DNA of 64,000 nt from Phormidium tenue FACHB-1052 (GTDB lineage: Bacteria > Cyanobacteriota > Cyanobacteriia > Phormidesmidales > Phormidesmidaceae), in contig NZ_JACJQN010000016.1 of the NCBI RefSeq assembly GCF_014696675.1, positions 89,147 to 153,146 on the forward strand. The letters are read 5' to 3'. Numbering within the stretch: position 1 is the first letter of the stretch; each line of letters opens with the position of its first letter. Below are positions 25,069-33,242 of the stretch, piece after piece. Both the position numbers and the translations under genes were made by a program. Below the pieces are notes generated by a model. That model saw only the letters and a list, made by a program, of their open reading frames with translations, searched no databases and was not told the origin of the DNA.

Positions 25069-25956
25069 ATGTTTATCCCTCCCGGTTTTATCCAGCGATC
25101 GGTGGCCCTGAGTTTGGGCACCGTAGCCTACACCGAAGCCGACCCCAACTTTTGGCTTGCCCCCCCAACCTCGTCCGTACCCCTGCTGTTTATCCACGGC
25201 TTTGGCGGTGGGTCGTCGAGCTACGAGTGGTCTAAGGTATATCCAGCCTTTGCCGCAGAGCACCCGGTACTGGCCCCCGATTTGATTGGCTGGGGGAACT
25301 CCGACCATCCCGATCGCCCCTTGACCACCGCCGACTACCTGAGCCTGCTGAGTGAATTGATCGAACTCTGCCCGGCTCCACCCGTTGTCATGTCTTCATC
25401 CCTTAGCGGGGCCATGCTGGTGAGGGTTGCCATCGATCACCCCGATCGCCTGCGAGGATTGTTTTTGGTGGCCCCGGCGGGGCTAGCCGACTTTGGCCAA
25501 GACCCCAATGATTCGGTGATCAACCAGATTGTGAAGCTACCGGTGATTGATCAGGTGCTCTATTGGAGGGCGATCGCCACCGCCGACGGCATCAAGCTGT
25601 TCTTGACCCAGCGCCAGTTTGCCGATGCCAGCAAAATTTCTGACGACATCGTAGCGGCCTACCTGATGTCGGCCCAGCAGCCCAATGCCGATGTCGCTGC
25701 CCTCGCCTTTGTGCGAGGCGACCTGAGCTTTGATCTGGCTACCTACCTGCCCCAGCTCACTACCCCTACCGCCCTGCTCTGGGGCAAAGTAGCCCAACTC
25801 ACTGACGTGTCGATCGGTCGCCGGTTCGCAGCCCTTAACCCCGCTGCCATCCGCCGCTTTGAGGTGCTGCCAGGGGTGGGGCTGACCCCCCAGCTAGAGC
25901 AGCCTGGGGTCACTATTGGGCTGATTCAGCAATTTTTGGCCGATTTGGCCGAGTAG
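25069..25956 (+). CDS. alpha/beta-hydrolase fold protein with an incomplete catalytic triad
   Basis: 295 residues. The fold is clear: oxyanion loop IHGFGGGSSSYEW (42-54), PDLIGWGNSDHPDRP (70-84) and elbow VVMSSSLSGAM with S111 as probable nucleophile. The acid position (normally WGxxDxxxP) reads WGKVAQLTD, and the usual Gly-His before PQLEQP reads GLTPQLEQP, so both Asp and His appear to be missing. Cyanobacteria and plastids carry many such proteins of unknown substrate. It may be a binding protein, or use other residues. Confidence 0.75.
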   Translation: MFIPPGFIQRSVALSLGTVAYTEADPNFWLAPPTSSVPLLFIHGFGGGSSSYEWSKVYPAFAAEHPVLAPDLIGWGNSDHPDRPLTTADYLSLLSELIELCPAPPVVMSSSLSGAMLVRVAIDHPDRLRGLFLVAPAGLADFGQDPNDSVINQIVKLPVIDQVLYWRAIATADGIKLFLTQRQFADASKISDDIVAAYLMSAQQPNADVAALAFVRGDLSFDLATYLPQLTTPTALLWGKVAQLTDVSIGRRFAALNPAAIRRFEVLPGVGLTPQLEQPGVTIGLIQQFLADLAE

Positions 25957-25958
25957 AG

Positions 25959-27092
25959 TTACTCCAACCCTTTGAAGCCAACTCCAGTGAGCACCTTACC
26001 CTCAGTGTCAATAAAGCCCCAGCGGTTGTCGATTTGCACCCGCGCGTGCCCTTCCGAAAACCGCCCGGCATTGGTGTACTGAGGTTCTACGACCCAAGCT
26101 CCCTTAGGGTCAATATAGCCATAGAGCCCATCTTTCTGAACGGCAGCCAATCCCTCGGAAAAATCGGCGGCGTAGGCGAAGCTGGGGGCAATGGCGACCT
26201 GGCCGGTGCGGTCGATGTAACCCCACTGGCCCTCGATCAGCACTGCCGCCAGCCCCTCCGAAAAGTCTGAAGCAAAGGGTAGGGTGGCCTCGACCACCGT
26301 CGCCCCAGAGATATCGATGAAGCCAAAGTTAGAGCCTCGGCGTACCCGGGCTAGACCCTCAGAGAAACTAAAAGCTCCGTCGTAGCTGGGGGCGATCGCC
26401 ATCGTGCCGCTAGGGTCAATGTAGCCGTAGAGCCGATCGACCCGCGCCACCGCCAGCGATTCAGAAAAACTCCAGGCATCCTTCAGCTCTAGGGGAATGG
26501 TGGTGCGGCCTTCGGGGTCGACGTAGCCGTAGGTTTCCCCCAGCTTCACCAGGGCGCGATCGCCCACAAACCCTTCCGCCAAGTCAAACTGGGGCTCAAT
26601 CACCCACTCACCCTGGAGATTGATATAGCCATACTTGGTGCCCCCCTGCACCGCTGCCAGCCCTTCAGAAAACGACTTGGCCTTGCGAAACTGCACCGGT
26701 ATGGCCCACTGACCCTGGCGATCGAGGTAGCCAAAGTAGGCTCCGGCTTGGGCAACCGCCAGCCCCTCGGCGTAGTCGGCGGCCATAGTAATATTTTCGT
26801 CGCCAACCCTAACGCTCAGGTTGCCCTCGCGATCGATATAGCCCAGGCTCGTGTTGAGGCGTACCAGGGCCACCCCTTCGGCAAAGTCTGAGACGGTATC
26901 GAACAGCAGGGGGCTAGTCATCGCGCTGGCCAGAGCAATGGGTTGAGGGTTTATGAACTCTAGCATTGTGGTGGTCGGCTGCGGCGTGCCGCCCAAGGCA
27001 GCCGGGGGCGGCCCACAGGCCACCAAGGTCGGCAGTGCCAGGGCTACTCCGCCCCAGCCCCACGTCCGCCGTTGTCCGGGCGATCGCGCCAT
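25959..27092 (-). CDS. WG-repeat lipoprotein
   Basis: 377 residues. The signal peptide ends in a lipobox, L-V-A-C with C26, so the protein is membrane-anchored on the outer side of a membrane. About eight WG repeats follow, each about 35-43 residues and built as (F/Y)SEGLAxV-x-GxYGYIDxxGxxxI-x-PxF, ending at the C terminus. WG repeats form beta-propeller-like domains for protein contacts in many bacteria. AGGAGA precedes ATG 27092. Its 3' end abuts that of the convergent hydrolase gene. Confidence 0.85.
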   Translation of the reverse strand: MARSPGQRRTWGWGGVALALPTLVACGPPPAALGGTPQPTTTMLEFINPQPIALASAMTSPLLFDTVSDFAEGVALVRLNTSLGYIDREGNLSVRVGDENITMAADYAEGLAVAQAGAYFGYLDRQGQWAIPVQFRKAKSFSEGLAAVQGGTKYGYINLQGEWVIEPQFDLAEGFVGDRALVKLGETYGYVDPEGRTTIPLELKDAWSFSESLAVARVDRLYGYIDPSGTMAIAPSYDGAFSFSEGLARVRRGSNFGFIDISGATVVEATLPFASDFSEGLAAVLIEGQWGYIDRTGQVAIAPSFAYAADFSEGLAAVQKDGLYGYIDPKGAWVVEPQYTNAGRFSEGHARVQIDNRWGFIDTEGKVLTGVGFKGLE

Positions 27093-27243
27093 AAAATTCT
27101 CCTGGCCTCAGCCCCAGTCCTGCAATAGCAACTTCTCTACCCCCTACCCCTGTAACCATGACGAATTTTTCCCCGGCTGTGGGAAAACCTTTAAGAAAAT
27201 CCAGGTTTAGGACGCAGTCGGCAACAAGCGCTGGTGACGCCCT

Positions 27244-28080
27244 TTAACCTCCCGCCTCGCCCAGATTGGATGTCAGCTGCTCTGGGTAAAGCTCGCGGTA
27301 GAGGGTTTCCAGGTCGCCCCGGCGATACATGTGGCGGTTGCCCCGCCGTGAGGTGCGACGTTCACAGCCACGGGCATCGAGCTGTCGTTGCAGGTCAACC
27401 CGGGGGCAGTCAAACACCTTGACGGCATCCCTCAGGGGCACCCACTGCTCAGCAAACTGCTGCCGCAGGGCATCGTCAGAGGTGTTAGCCAAGCGCTCCA
27501 GCAGCAGGTTGGCCAGTAGCCAGCAGGCCTTGGTATCGGCTAGGGCGCGGTGCGATCGCCCCACGTCAAAGCCAAAATGTCGCACCAGCTGCGGCAAACT
27601 GCGGGAGGGCAGATCGGCCAGCAGCAGCCGCGACAAAATGACGGTGCAAAACTGCTGGGCTTCAGGGCGCTTAAACCCCTGACCCAGCCGTTGATACTCT
27701 GCCTGGATGAAGCTGTAGTCAAAGGCCAGGTTGTGGCCGGTGAGTACCCCCTGGTCGAGGGGCGATCGCAGCGCCTGCCACACCACATCGGCAGCGGTAC
27801 CCTGCTCGACCATGGCGGTGGTAATGCCCGTTAGCCGCGTAATAGTATGCGGTACGCGCACATTGGCATTGACGACAAAGGATGCCTCGTGGGTAATTCC
27901 CTGGTCTAGGGAACCCTGCACCACCGCGATTTCGATCACTCTGGCTTCGGCTGGGCGAGACCCAGTTGTTTCCACGTCAACCACCGTCAGCAGTCCCTTA
28001 GACAGCTGGCGGTAGTAGGCCAACAACTGGTCTGTCAAGAGCGCAGATTGAGCAATGCCACCCACCGACACAGGAACCAT
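27244..28080 (-). CDS. DEDDh 3'-5' exonuclease (DNA polymerase III epsilon-like)
   Basis: 278 residues from ATG 28080; a GTG at 28134 would add 18 residues, and an AGGAGG lies about 22 bases before the ATG, so the start is uncertain. Exonuclease I motif VVDVETTG (D35, E37), ExoII HNLAFDYSF and ExoIII HRALADT give the full DEDDh set. A C-terminal segment of about 100 residues rich in Arg and ending near RRGDLETLYRELYP is not part of the exonuclease fold and may bind nucleic acid. It is a stand-alone proofreader-like or repair nuclease rather than DnaQ itself, which is inference. Confidence 0.85.
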   Translation of the reverse strand: MVPVSVGGIAQSALLTDQLLAYYRQLSKGLLTVVDVETTGSRPAEARVIEIAVVQGSLDQGITHEASFVVNANVRVPHTITRLTGITTAMVEQGTAADVVWQALRSPLDQGVLTGHNLAFDYSFIQAEYQRLGQGFKRPEAQQFCTVILSRLLLADLPSRSLPQLVRHFGFDVGRSHRALADTKACWLLANLLLERLANTSDDALRQQFAEQWVPLRDAVKVFDCPRVDLQRQLDARGCERRTSRRGNRHMYRRGDLETLYRELYPEQLTSNLGEAGG

Positions 28081-28144
28081 AGGGCAATGACCACGGGGAA
28101 CCCTCCTAAGGTGCCATATTTTGTCCGATGCCACCGCCCAGACC

Positions 28145-28183
28145 CTAAAAACTTACCCAGGCAACCTAACAGCTACCTGGGCT
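28145..28183 (-). terminator. terminator of the WecG/TagA glycosyltransferase gene
   Basis: Read on the minus strand, CCCAGG (28181-28176) pairs with CCTGGG (28161-28156), followed by TAAGTTTTTAGG. Confidence 0.6.
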
Positions 28184-28214
28184 AAATCAATGGGTCGAGC
28201 CTATTCCGGTAAGA

Positions 28215-29258
28215 CTAGCCAACCTTGCGAGACGCGGTTTCATCTACGGTGGGCTTGCGCCAGAGCCGGGCAAAGCGCTCCTTGATCACCAGCCACAGAA
28301 AGGGAAAATCGTCGACTAGGTAACGCTTCCACAGTCGCCCGGGCTCGGTGCTCAGGCGGTAGAGCCACTCCAGGCCCAGCTTGCTCAACAATTCTGGGGA
28401 GCGGGGCTTATTGCCCGCTTCGAAGTCGATGGCGGCCCCTACGGCCAGAAAAATATCAATACTGGGCAGTTGCTCGCAGTACTTGGCGATCCACTTTTCT
28501 TGCTTGGGTGCACCAACGCCTACAACCAGCACGTTGGCGGGCGACTGACGAATCATCTCTAGAATGCGATCGCACTCTGCCTCGTCCTTTTCAAACCCAA
28601 AAGACGGCGAGTGGGCCTGCACAATAATCTGCCGACCAATGCGAGCATTGATGCGCTCCATTGCCTGAGCCGCAATGCCATCCGCTCCACCCATCAAAAA
28701 GATTTTGATGGCCTCGTTATTGCGGTGGTGCTCACAGAACATTGGGAACAGATCCGACCCCGAAATCTTGGCCTTGAGAGGCGTACCCAAAAATTTAGAA
28801 GCAAACATTAGCACCTGGCTATCGCAGACGCGATAGTCGGCCTTGCTATAGGCCTTAACAAAGTCCATATCCTTTTGGAGCTTCATCAGGTGATCGACGT
28901 TGGGGGTAAACACTACGCCCTTCTTCAGCTGGCTTAAAAAGTCATTGACCGAAATGTTGTCGATCGGAATGCTGAGAATTTCGACCTGGGTTTGAATGCG
29001 CTCATACTGCTGTTTGCGCAGCTCTCGAGCGGTGGATTCTAGGGCGGCCTTACGAAACTGTCGATACAGCTGTTTGACATTTTCCGCTGGCACCGGCTGC
29101 CCATCTTGAACCGCTGCTAGGGAAGTACCCGCCGGGTCAATCAATGACAAATCGCTGGGCTCTAAGCCCTGCTCCACAACTGGATCAATAACGACTTCGT
29201 TGATCACAGCGGCGTCAATAGCTGATGTAACAACCTGTCCAGTAGACTGTGACTCCAT
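28215..29258 (-). CDS. WecG/TagA/CpsF-family glycosyltransferase
   Basis: 347 residues from ATG 29258 (an upstream TTG at 29276 is possible). The family transfers N-acetylmannosaminuronic acid or related sugars onto lipid-linked glycans in envelope polysaccharide assembly. The motifs FTPNVDHLMKLQKD, ISGSDLFPMFCE, KIFLMGGADG and VVGVGAPKQEKWI are standard. The catalytic core is about residues 100-345; the first 95 residues are an extra, charged extension not found in the typical 240-260-residue enzymes. Product: probably an exopolysaccharide or sheath precursor. Confidence 0.85.
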   Translation of the reverse strand: MESQSTGQVVTSAIDAAVINEVVIDPVVEQGLEPSDLSLIDPAGTSLAAVQDGQPVPAENVKQLYRQFRKAALESTARELRKQQYERIQTQVEILSIPIDNISVNDFLSQLKKGVVFTPNVDHLMKLQKDMDFVKAYSKADYRVCDSQVLMFASKFLGTPLKAKISGSDLFPMFCEHHRNNEAIKIFLMGGADGIAAQAMERINARIGRQIIVQAHSPSFGFEKDEAECDRILEMIRQSPANVLVVGVGAPKQEKWIAKYCEQLPSIDIFLAVGAAIDFEAGNKPRSPELLSKLGLEWLYRLSTEPGRLWKRYLVDDFPFLWLVIKERFARLWRKPTVDETASRKVG

Positions 29259-29788
29259 AAAATTATCCAACTTCAAGAACCAGAGAGATATCGATTAACT
29301 AAAGCGCTTAGGTAACTGTTTGCCCGACGCCAAACTATCCCTATCGCTTGCTCAACCCTCGATGGCCCGTTGGGCAGATGCGACCGCTGCTATAAACTAG
29401 CTTAGTGTTATAGAAATAACTAGTCATCTCAGTATAATCACGGTATTTTATCGGGGTGCTTGCTGGTTGGGTGGTGGGAAGGGGTGACCCACCTCAACCC
29501 AGTGCGCAGATCTTCGCTTATTGTCTCAAGAGACTCACTCAGTCTAGGTCAGGGTGCGAGAAAGCACGGACAGCATCGACACAGTTCATAAAAGCTGAAT
29601 ACCTCTGTGAAGCTGACTTTGACTTCATAGCGATCGCAGGACGCAGGAACCTGAGGTAGTAGCGGCTCGGGCTGCTGTTCCCGCTATCCTTTAGAATTGC
29701 AGCAGTCTGACTAATGCTTTGGTGGTTCTGTACGGCCTTTCACCGAGTACAGATTAACCCCGGGGCGCTTGAAAACTGCCGTTACCTA
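29259..29788 (+). other. 530-base intergenic region upstream of the flavodiiron gene
   Basis: I find no protein gene here; a 67-codon frame (29456-29659) has no protein-like character. There is a perfect TATAAT at 29433-29438 reading towards the flavodiiron gene, just after a GTTAT..ATAAC repeat (29407-29420). It would give a transcript starting about 29445 and a leader of roughly 340 bases containing small hairpins (GTCTC..GAGAC near 29522; GTGC..GCAC near 29552). This is either a long 5' leader or a separate small RNA. Confidence 0.45.
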
Positions 29789-31507
29789 ATGCCCATGACC
29801 TCCCCTCCTCGCGATGTTCAGCTTTACGCTATGGCCGCAGGCACTACCGTACTGCGCTGCCGCAGTTGGAACCGCCTTCGGTTTGAGATTGAGTACGGGT
29901 TAGAGCGTGGCACTACGGCAAACAGCTATCTAATTCAGGCCGATCGCGTCGCCCTGATTGACCCCCCTGGTGAATCGTTTAGCGACATATTTCTGGCTGC
30001 CCTAGAGGGCCACATCGACCTCTCTCAGCTGAATTACATCGTTTTGGGGCATATCAACCCCAACCGGGTCGAGACTTTAAAGATTCTGCTGAAGCGGTTG
30101 CCAGATATTGCTGTAGTGTGCTCGAACCCTGCTGCCCTGGCTCTCAAAGACTTGCTACCCGAGGCCTCGCCCCACCTGCGGGTAATTCGCAGCGGTGACG
30201 ATCGCCTCGATTTGGGCCAGGGCCATCACCTGCAATTTGAGCTGATTCCTACTCCGCGCTACCCTGGCGGGCTGGCCACCTTTGACCCTTACTCCCAGGT
30301 GCTGTATTCCGACAAGTTCTTTGGGGCTCACCGCTGCGACGATGCAGTCTTTGACCTCAGCTGGCAAGACCTGCTCGAAGACCGGCGCTACTACTTCGAC
30401 TGTCTATTTGCGGCCAGTGCTCGCCAGGTGCTGGCCGCCCTGGGTAGGGTGGCCACCCTGCCCTTTCAGACCCTGGCCCCTGGCCACGGGCCGGTGGTGC
30501 GCTACAGCCCGCGAGAGCTGGTGCAGAGCTACCGCGACTGGGGGCAAGCTCAGACCAGTCAAGACCTTTCGGTGGCGCTGATCTATGCTTCAGCCTATGG
30601 CAACACGGCCACCATTGCCCAGGCGCTAGCTCGGGGTATCACCAAGGCTGGGGTGTCGGTGGAGTCAATTAATGCTGAGCAGGCTAGCCCCGATGAAATC
30701 AAAACGGCTGTAGAAGGCTCGGCTGGGTTCTTAATGGGGTCGCCTACCCTGGGCGGACATACCCCCACCCCCATGCAGACGGCCTTGGGTATTGTGCTAT
30801 CGACCGCCTCCAAGACCCAGCCCGCCGGGGTGTTTGGCTCCTTTGGCTGGAGCGGGGAGGCAATCGATCTGCTGGAGGGCAAGCTCAAAGACGGCGGCTA
30901 TAGCCTGGCCTTTGAGCCCATCCGCGTTAAGTTTAAGCCCACCGATGTCACCCTGAAATATTGTGAAGAGGTGGGTACTGACTTCGCCCAGGGGCTCAAA
31001 AAGGCCACGCGGGCAAAGCAGCCTCGCACCCCGGCCTCAGCGGTTGAGCAGGCCGTGGGCCGGATTGTGGGGTCACTGTGCATTGTGACTGCCCGCCATG
31101 GGGAGGTGTCGAGCGCCATGCTGGCCTCCTGGGTGTCTCAGGCTTCCTTTGCGCCGCCGGGCTTTACGGTGGCGGTGGCCAAAGATCGAGCGATCGAGTC
31201 GTTGCTGTACCCCGGCTATGGGTTTGTGCTGAATATTTTGGCAGAAGGGCGGCACTTGGGGCCGATGAAGCACTTTCTCAAACCCTTTGCCCCCGGCGAA
31301 GATCGCTTTGCCGAAATTGAGACCGAGGTGGCCGAGAATGGCGCACCGATCTTGACCGAGGCGATCGCCTACCTAGAGTGCACCGTCGAGCAGCGCATGG
31401 AATGCGGCGATCACTGGCTGGTATACGCTACGGTGCAGGCGGGCCGGGTATTGGATGGCAATGGTAAAACCGCCATTCACCACCGCAAAACCGGCACCCA
31501 CTATTAA
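29789..31507 (+). CDS. class C flavodiiron protein, Flv1/Flv2-type subunit
   Basis: 572 residues from ATG 29789 (ATG 29795 equally possible; upstream frame to 29714 is not protein-like). Order: metallo-beta-lactamase-like diiron domain (1-255), flavodoxin domain (about 262-405, ending near PTDVTLKYCEE) and a C-terminal flavin-reductase domain (about 420-570), which is the class C arrangement. These proteins pass electrons from photosystem I to O2 without making H2O2. The diiron loop reads GHINPNR, where Flv3/Flv4 have acidic H-x-E-P-D-H ligands; that marks the Flv1/Flv2 subunit, which needs an Flv3/Flv4 partner. No partner gene is in the window. Confidence 0.9.
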   Translation: MPMTSPPRDVQLYAMAAGTTVLRCRSWNRLRFEIEYGLERGTTANSYLIQADRVALIDPPGESFSDIFLAALEGHIDLSQLNYIVLGHINPNRVETLKILLKRLPDIAVVCSNPAALALKDLLPEASPHLRVIRSGDDRLDLGQGHHLQFELIPTPRYPGGLATFDPYSQVLYSDKFFGAHRCDDAVFDLSWQDLLEDRRYYFDCLFAASARQVLAALGRVATLPFQTLAPGHGPVVRYSPRELVQSYRDWGQAQTSQDLSVALIYASAYGNTATIAQALARGITKAGVSVESINAEQASPDEIKTAVEGSAGFLMGSPTLGGHTPTPMQTALGIVLSTASKTQPAGVFGSFGWSGEAIDLLEGKLKDGGYSLAFEPIRVKFKPTDVTLKYCEEVGTDFAQGLKKATRAKQPRTPASAVEQAVGRIVGSLCIVTARHGEVSSAMLASWVSQASFAPPGFTVAVAKDRAIESLLYPGYGFVLNILAEGRHLGPMKHFLKPFAPGEDRFAEIETEVAENGAPILTEAIAYLECTVEQRMECGDHWLVYATVQAGRVLDGNGKTAIHHRKTGTHY

Positions 31508-31788
31508 GCTGCGTGAACGACTGGCCCCGAAGTGGTTACGCCATAACCGAATATGCTACCAGTAGGGATACTGCCCAAGGGGCTGAGCGGCTTAACTGGA
31601 GACTGTTTCAGCTTGCCATGAAACCTAGAGCGTAGGTTCAGCGGGCGGGGCAAATTGGGTCAGGGTGCCGGGGTTTGGGTTCAGTGAGCCCAGGGAACCG
31701 GGGCGGTTGGGCATCCTATAGCCAACACCGCCAACCGTGACATAGGTTAACCGCTCACACAGTAAACCGCTTTAAAATCCCAAGGTTT

Positions 31789-33225
31789 ATGCCCGTTGTT
31801 TCTCACTGCTCCGATCGCGACCAGACGTTGCAGTCGGCCTACCGGTTTTTAGATCGTCGGCTGGGTCAGGCGCGGCAGGTTCATCAGCCCCAGCTGGTGA
31901 ACCTGAGTTTTGATATCCCTCCGGTTGACCCGCTGGTGGTGTTGGCCCGGCTGGCTCCCAGCAGCGATCGCCACCTGTACCTTGAAACCCCCGCCGCCCA
32001 GCGATCGGTGGTGGGATTTGGGGCTGCGCTGGTTTACGAAACTGCGGGTGCGCGCCGGTTTGCCCAAGCCCGCCGATTTATTGAGCAGTGGCGCAGCAAA
32101 ACCCACCGCTACAGCGAAGCAGGGCCAGCTGCGGCCCTCAGTGGGGCCGATGGACCCCGATTTTTTTGCGCATTCACCTTTTTTGCCGACTCCCAAGATG
32201 GCGAGGCGACCTTTCCAGCGGCGACGGTGGTATTACCTCAGTGGCAGCTAGTGCGCCAGGGGGAGCAGGGCGTCCTGACGCTGAATTACCTGGTGACGGC
32301 AACCTCCGACGTAGAAACCATCATTGATGACCTGGCCAACCAGCTGCGCGCCGTAGAGCGTCTGGGCACGGCTCCCTGGCGAGATCCGCTGCATCCGGCT
32401 CGGCTGCCGGTACAGCCTGTGCCCGAGGCTGGCCAACAGTTTAGGACAGCTGTGGATCGTGCCCTGGGCTATATGACCCGGCATCCAGTGCAAAAAATTG
32501 TGCTAGCCCACGCCCTAGACTGGGTCAGCACTGAGCCGATCCAGCCTCTGGCGGCTCTAGGGCGTCTGCGGCAGCGCTACCCAGACTGCCACGTGTTTTC
32601 GGTGGGCCAGGGCAACGGTAAGACGTTTATGGGAGCCAGTCCAGAACGACTGCTCAGCCTCACCCAGGGCCAGCTGATCACCGATGCCTTAGCTGGGTCG
32701 GCACCTCGGGGGTCGGCACCATTCCAGGATGACTATCTCGCCCAGGGGCTGTTGCACAACCCCAAAGAACGGGGAGAGCACCGGCTGGTAGTAGAGTTTT
32801 TGGCCCGGCAACTGCGGAGCGTAGGGCTATGGCCCCAGTACCAACCTCGGCCTAAGGTACGGCGGCTGTCCAACATTCAGCATTTGCATACGCCGATGCG
32901 GGCCCGCGTGCCCCGCCATATTCACCCGCTGCATATCGTGGAGGCCCTGCACCCAACTCCCGCGGTGGCCGGGGTACCAACCCGCGAAGCCTGCGACCAG
33001 ATTCTGCGCTTTGAGGATTTTGATCGAGGGCTCTACGCGGCTCCCTTGGGGTGGGTGGGAGCGAATGGCGACAGCGAGTTTATTGTGGGCATTCGCTCGG
33101 CTTTAGTGGCGGATACTTGGGTGCGGCTGTACGCCGGGGCTGGTATTGTGGCAGGGTCTAACCCCGATCGCGAGTGGGCAGAAATTAAGCTCAAGCTGCG
33201 CGCCCTGGGCGAGTCGCTGGTGTAG
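31789..33225 (+). CDS. menF: isochorismate synthase
   Basis: 478 residues. Converts chorismate to isochorismate, the first committed step of phylloquinone (vitamin K1) synthesis. The C-terminal chorismate-binding domain has QKIVLAHALD, VGQGNGKTFMGASPERLL, DALAGSAPRG, KERGEHRLVVEF and LYAGAGIVAGSNPDREW, the standard MST-family motifs. Start ATG 31789. It is encoded 17 bases before menD, so the two form an operon. Confidence 0.93.
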   Translation: MPVVSHCSDRDQTLQSAYRFLDRRLGQARQVHQPQLVNLSFDIPPVDPLVVLARLAPSSDRHLYLETPAAQRSVVGFGAALVYETAGARRFAQARRFIEQWRSKTHRYSEAGPAAALSGADGPRFFCAFTFFADSQDGEATFPAATVVLPQWQLVRQGEQGVLTLNYLVTATSDVETIIDDLANQLRAVERLGTAPWRDPLHPARLPVQPVPEAGQQFRTAVDRALGYMTRHPVQKIVLAHALDWVSTEPIQPLAALGRLRQRYPDCHVFSVGQGNGKTFMGASPERLLSLTQGQLITDALAGSAPRGSAPFQDDYLAQGLLHNPKERGEHRLVVEFLARQLRSVGLWPQYQPRPKVRRLSNIQHLHTPMRARVPRHIHPLHIVEALHPTPAVAGVPTREACDQILRFEDFDRGLYAAPLGWVGANGDSEFIVGIRSALVADTWVRLYAGAGIVAGSNPDREWAEIKLKLRALGESLV

Positions 33226-33242
33226 GCCCCTGCTGTTGATCC

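Noticed and set aside
29456..29659. 67-codon frame in the flavodiiron upstream region
   Set aside because: Starts with TTG/GTG-like context, composition random, no homology I can recognise; the region reads better as a leader.
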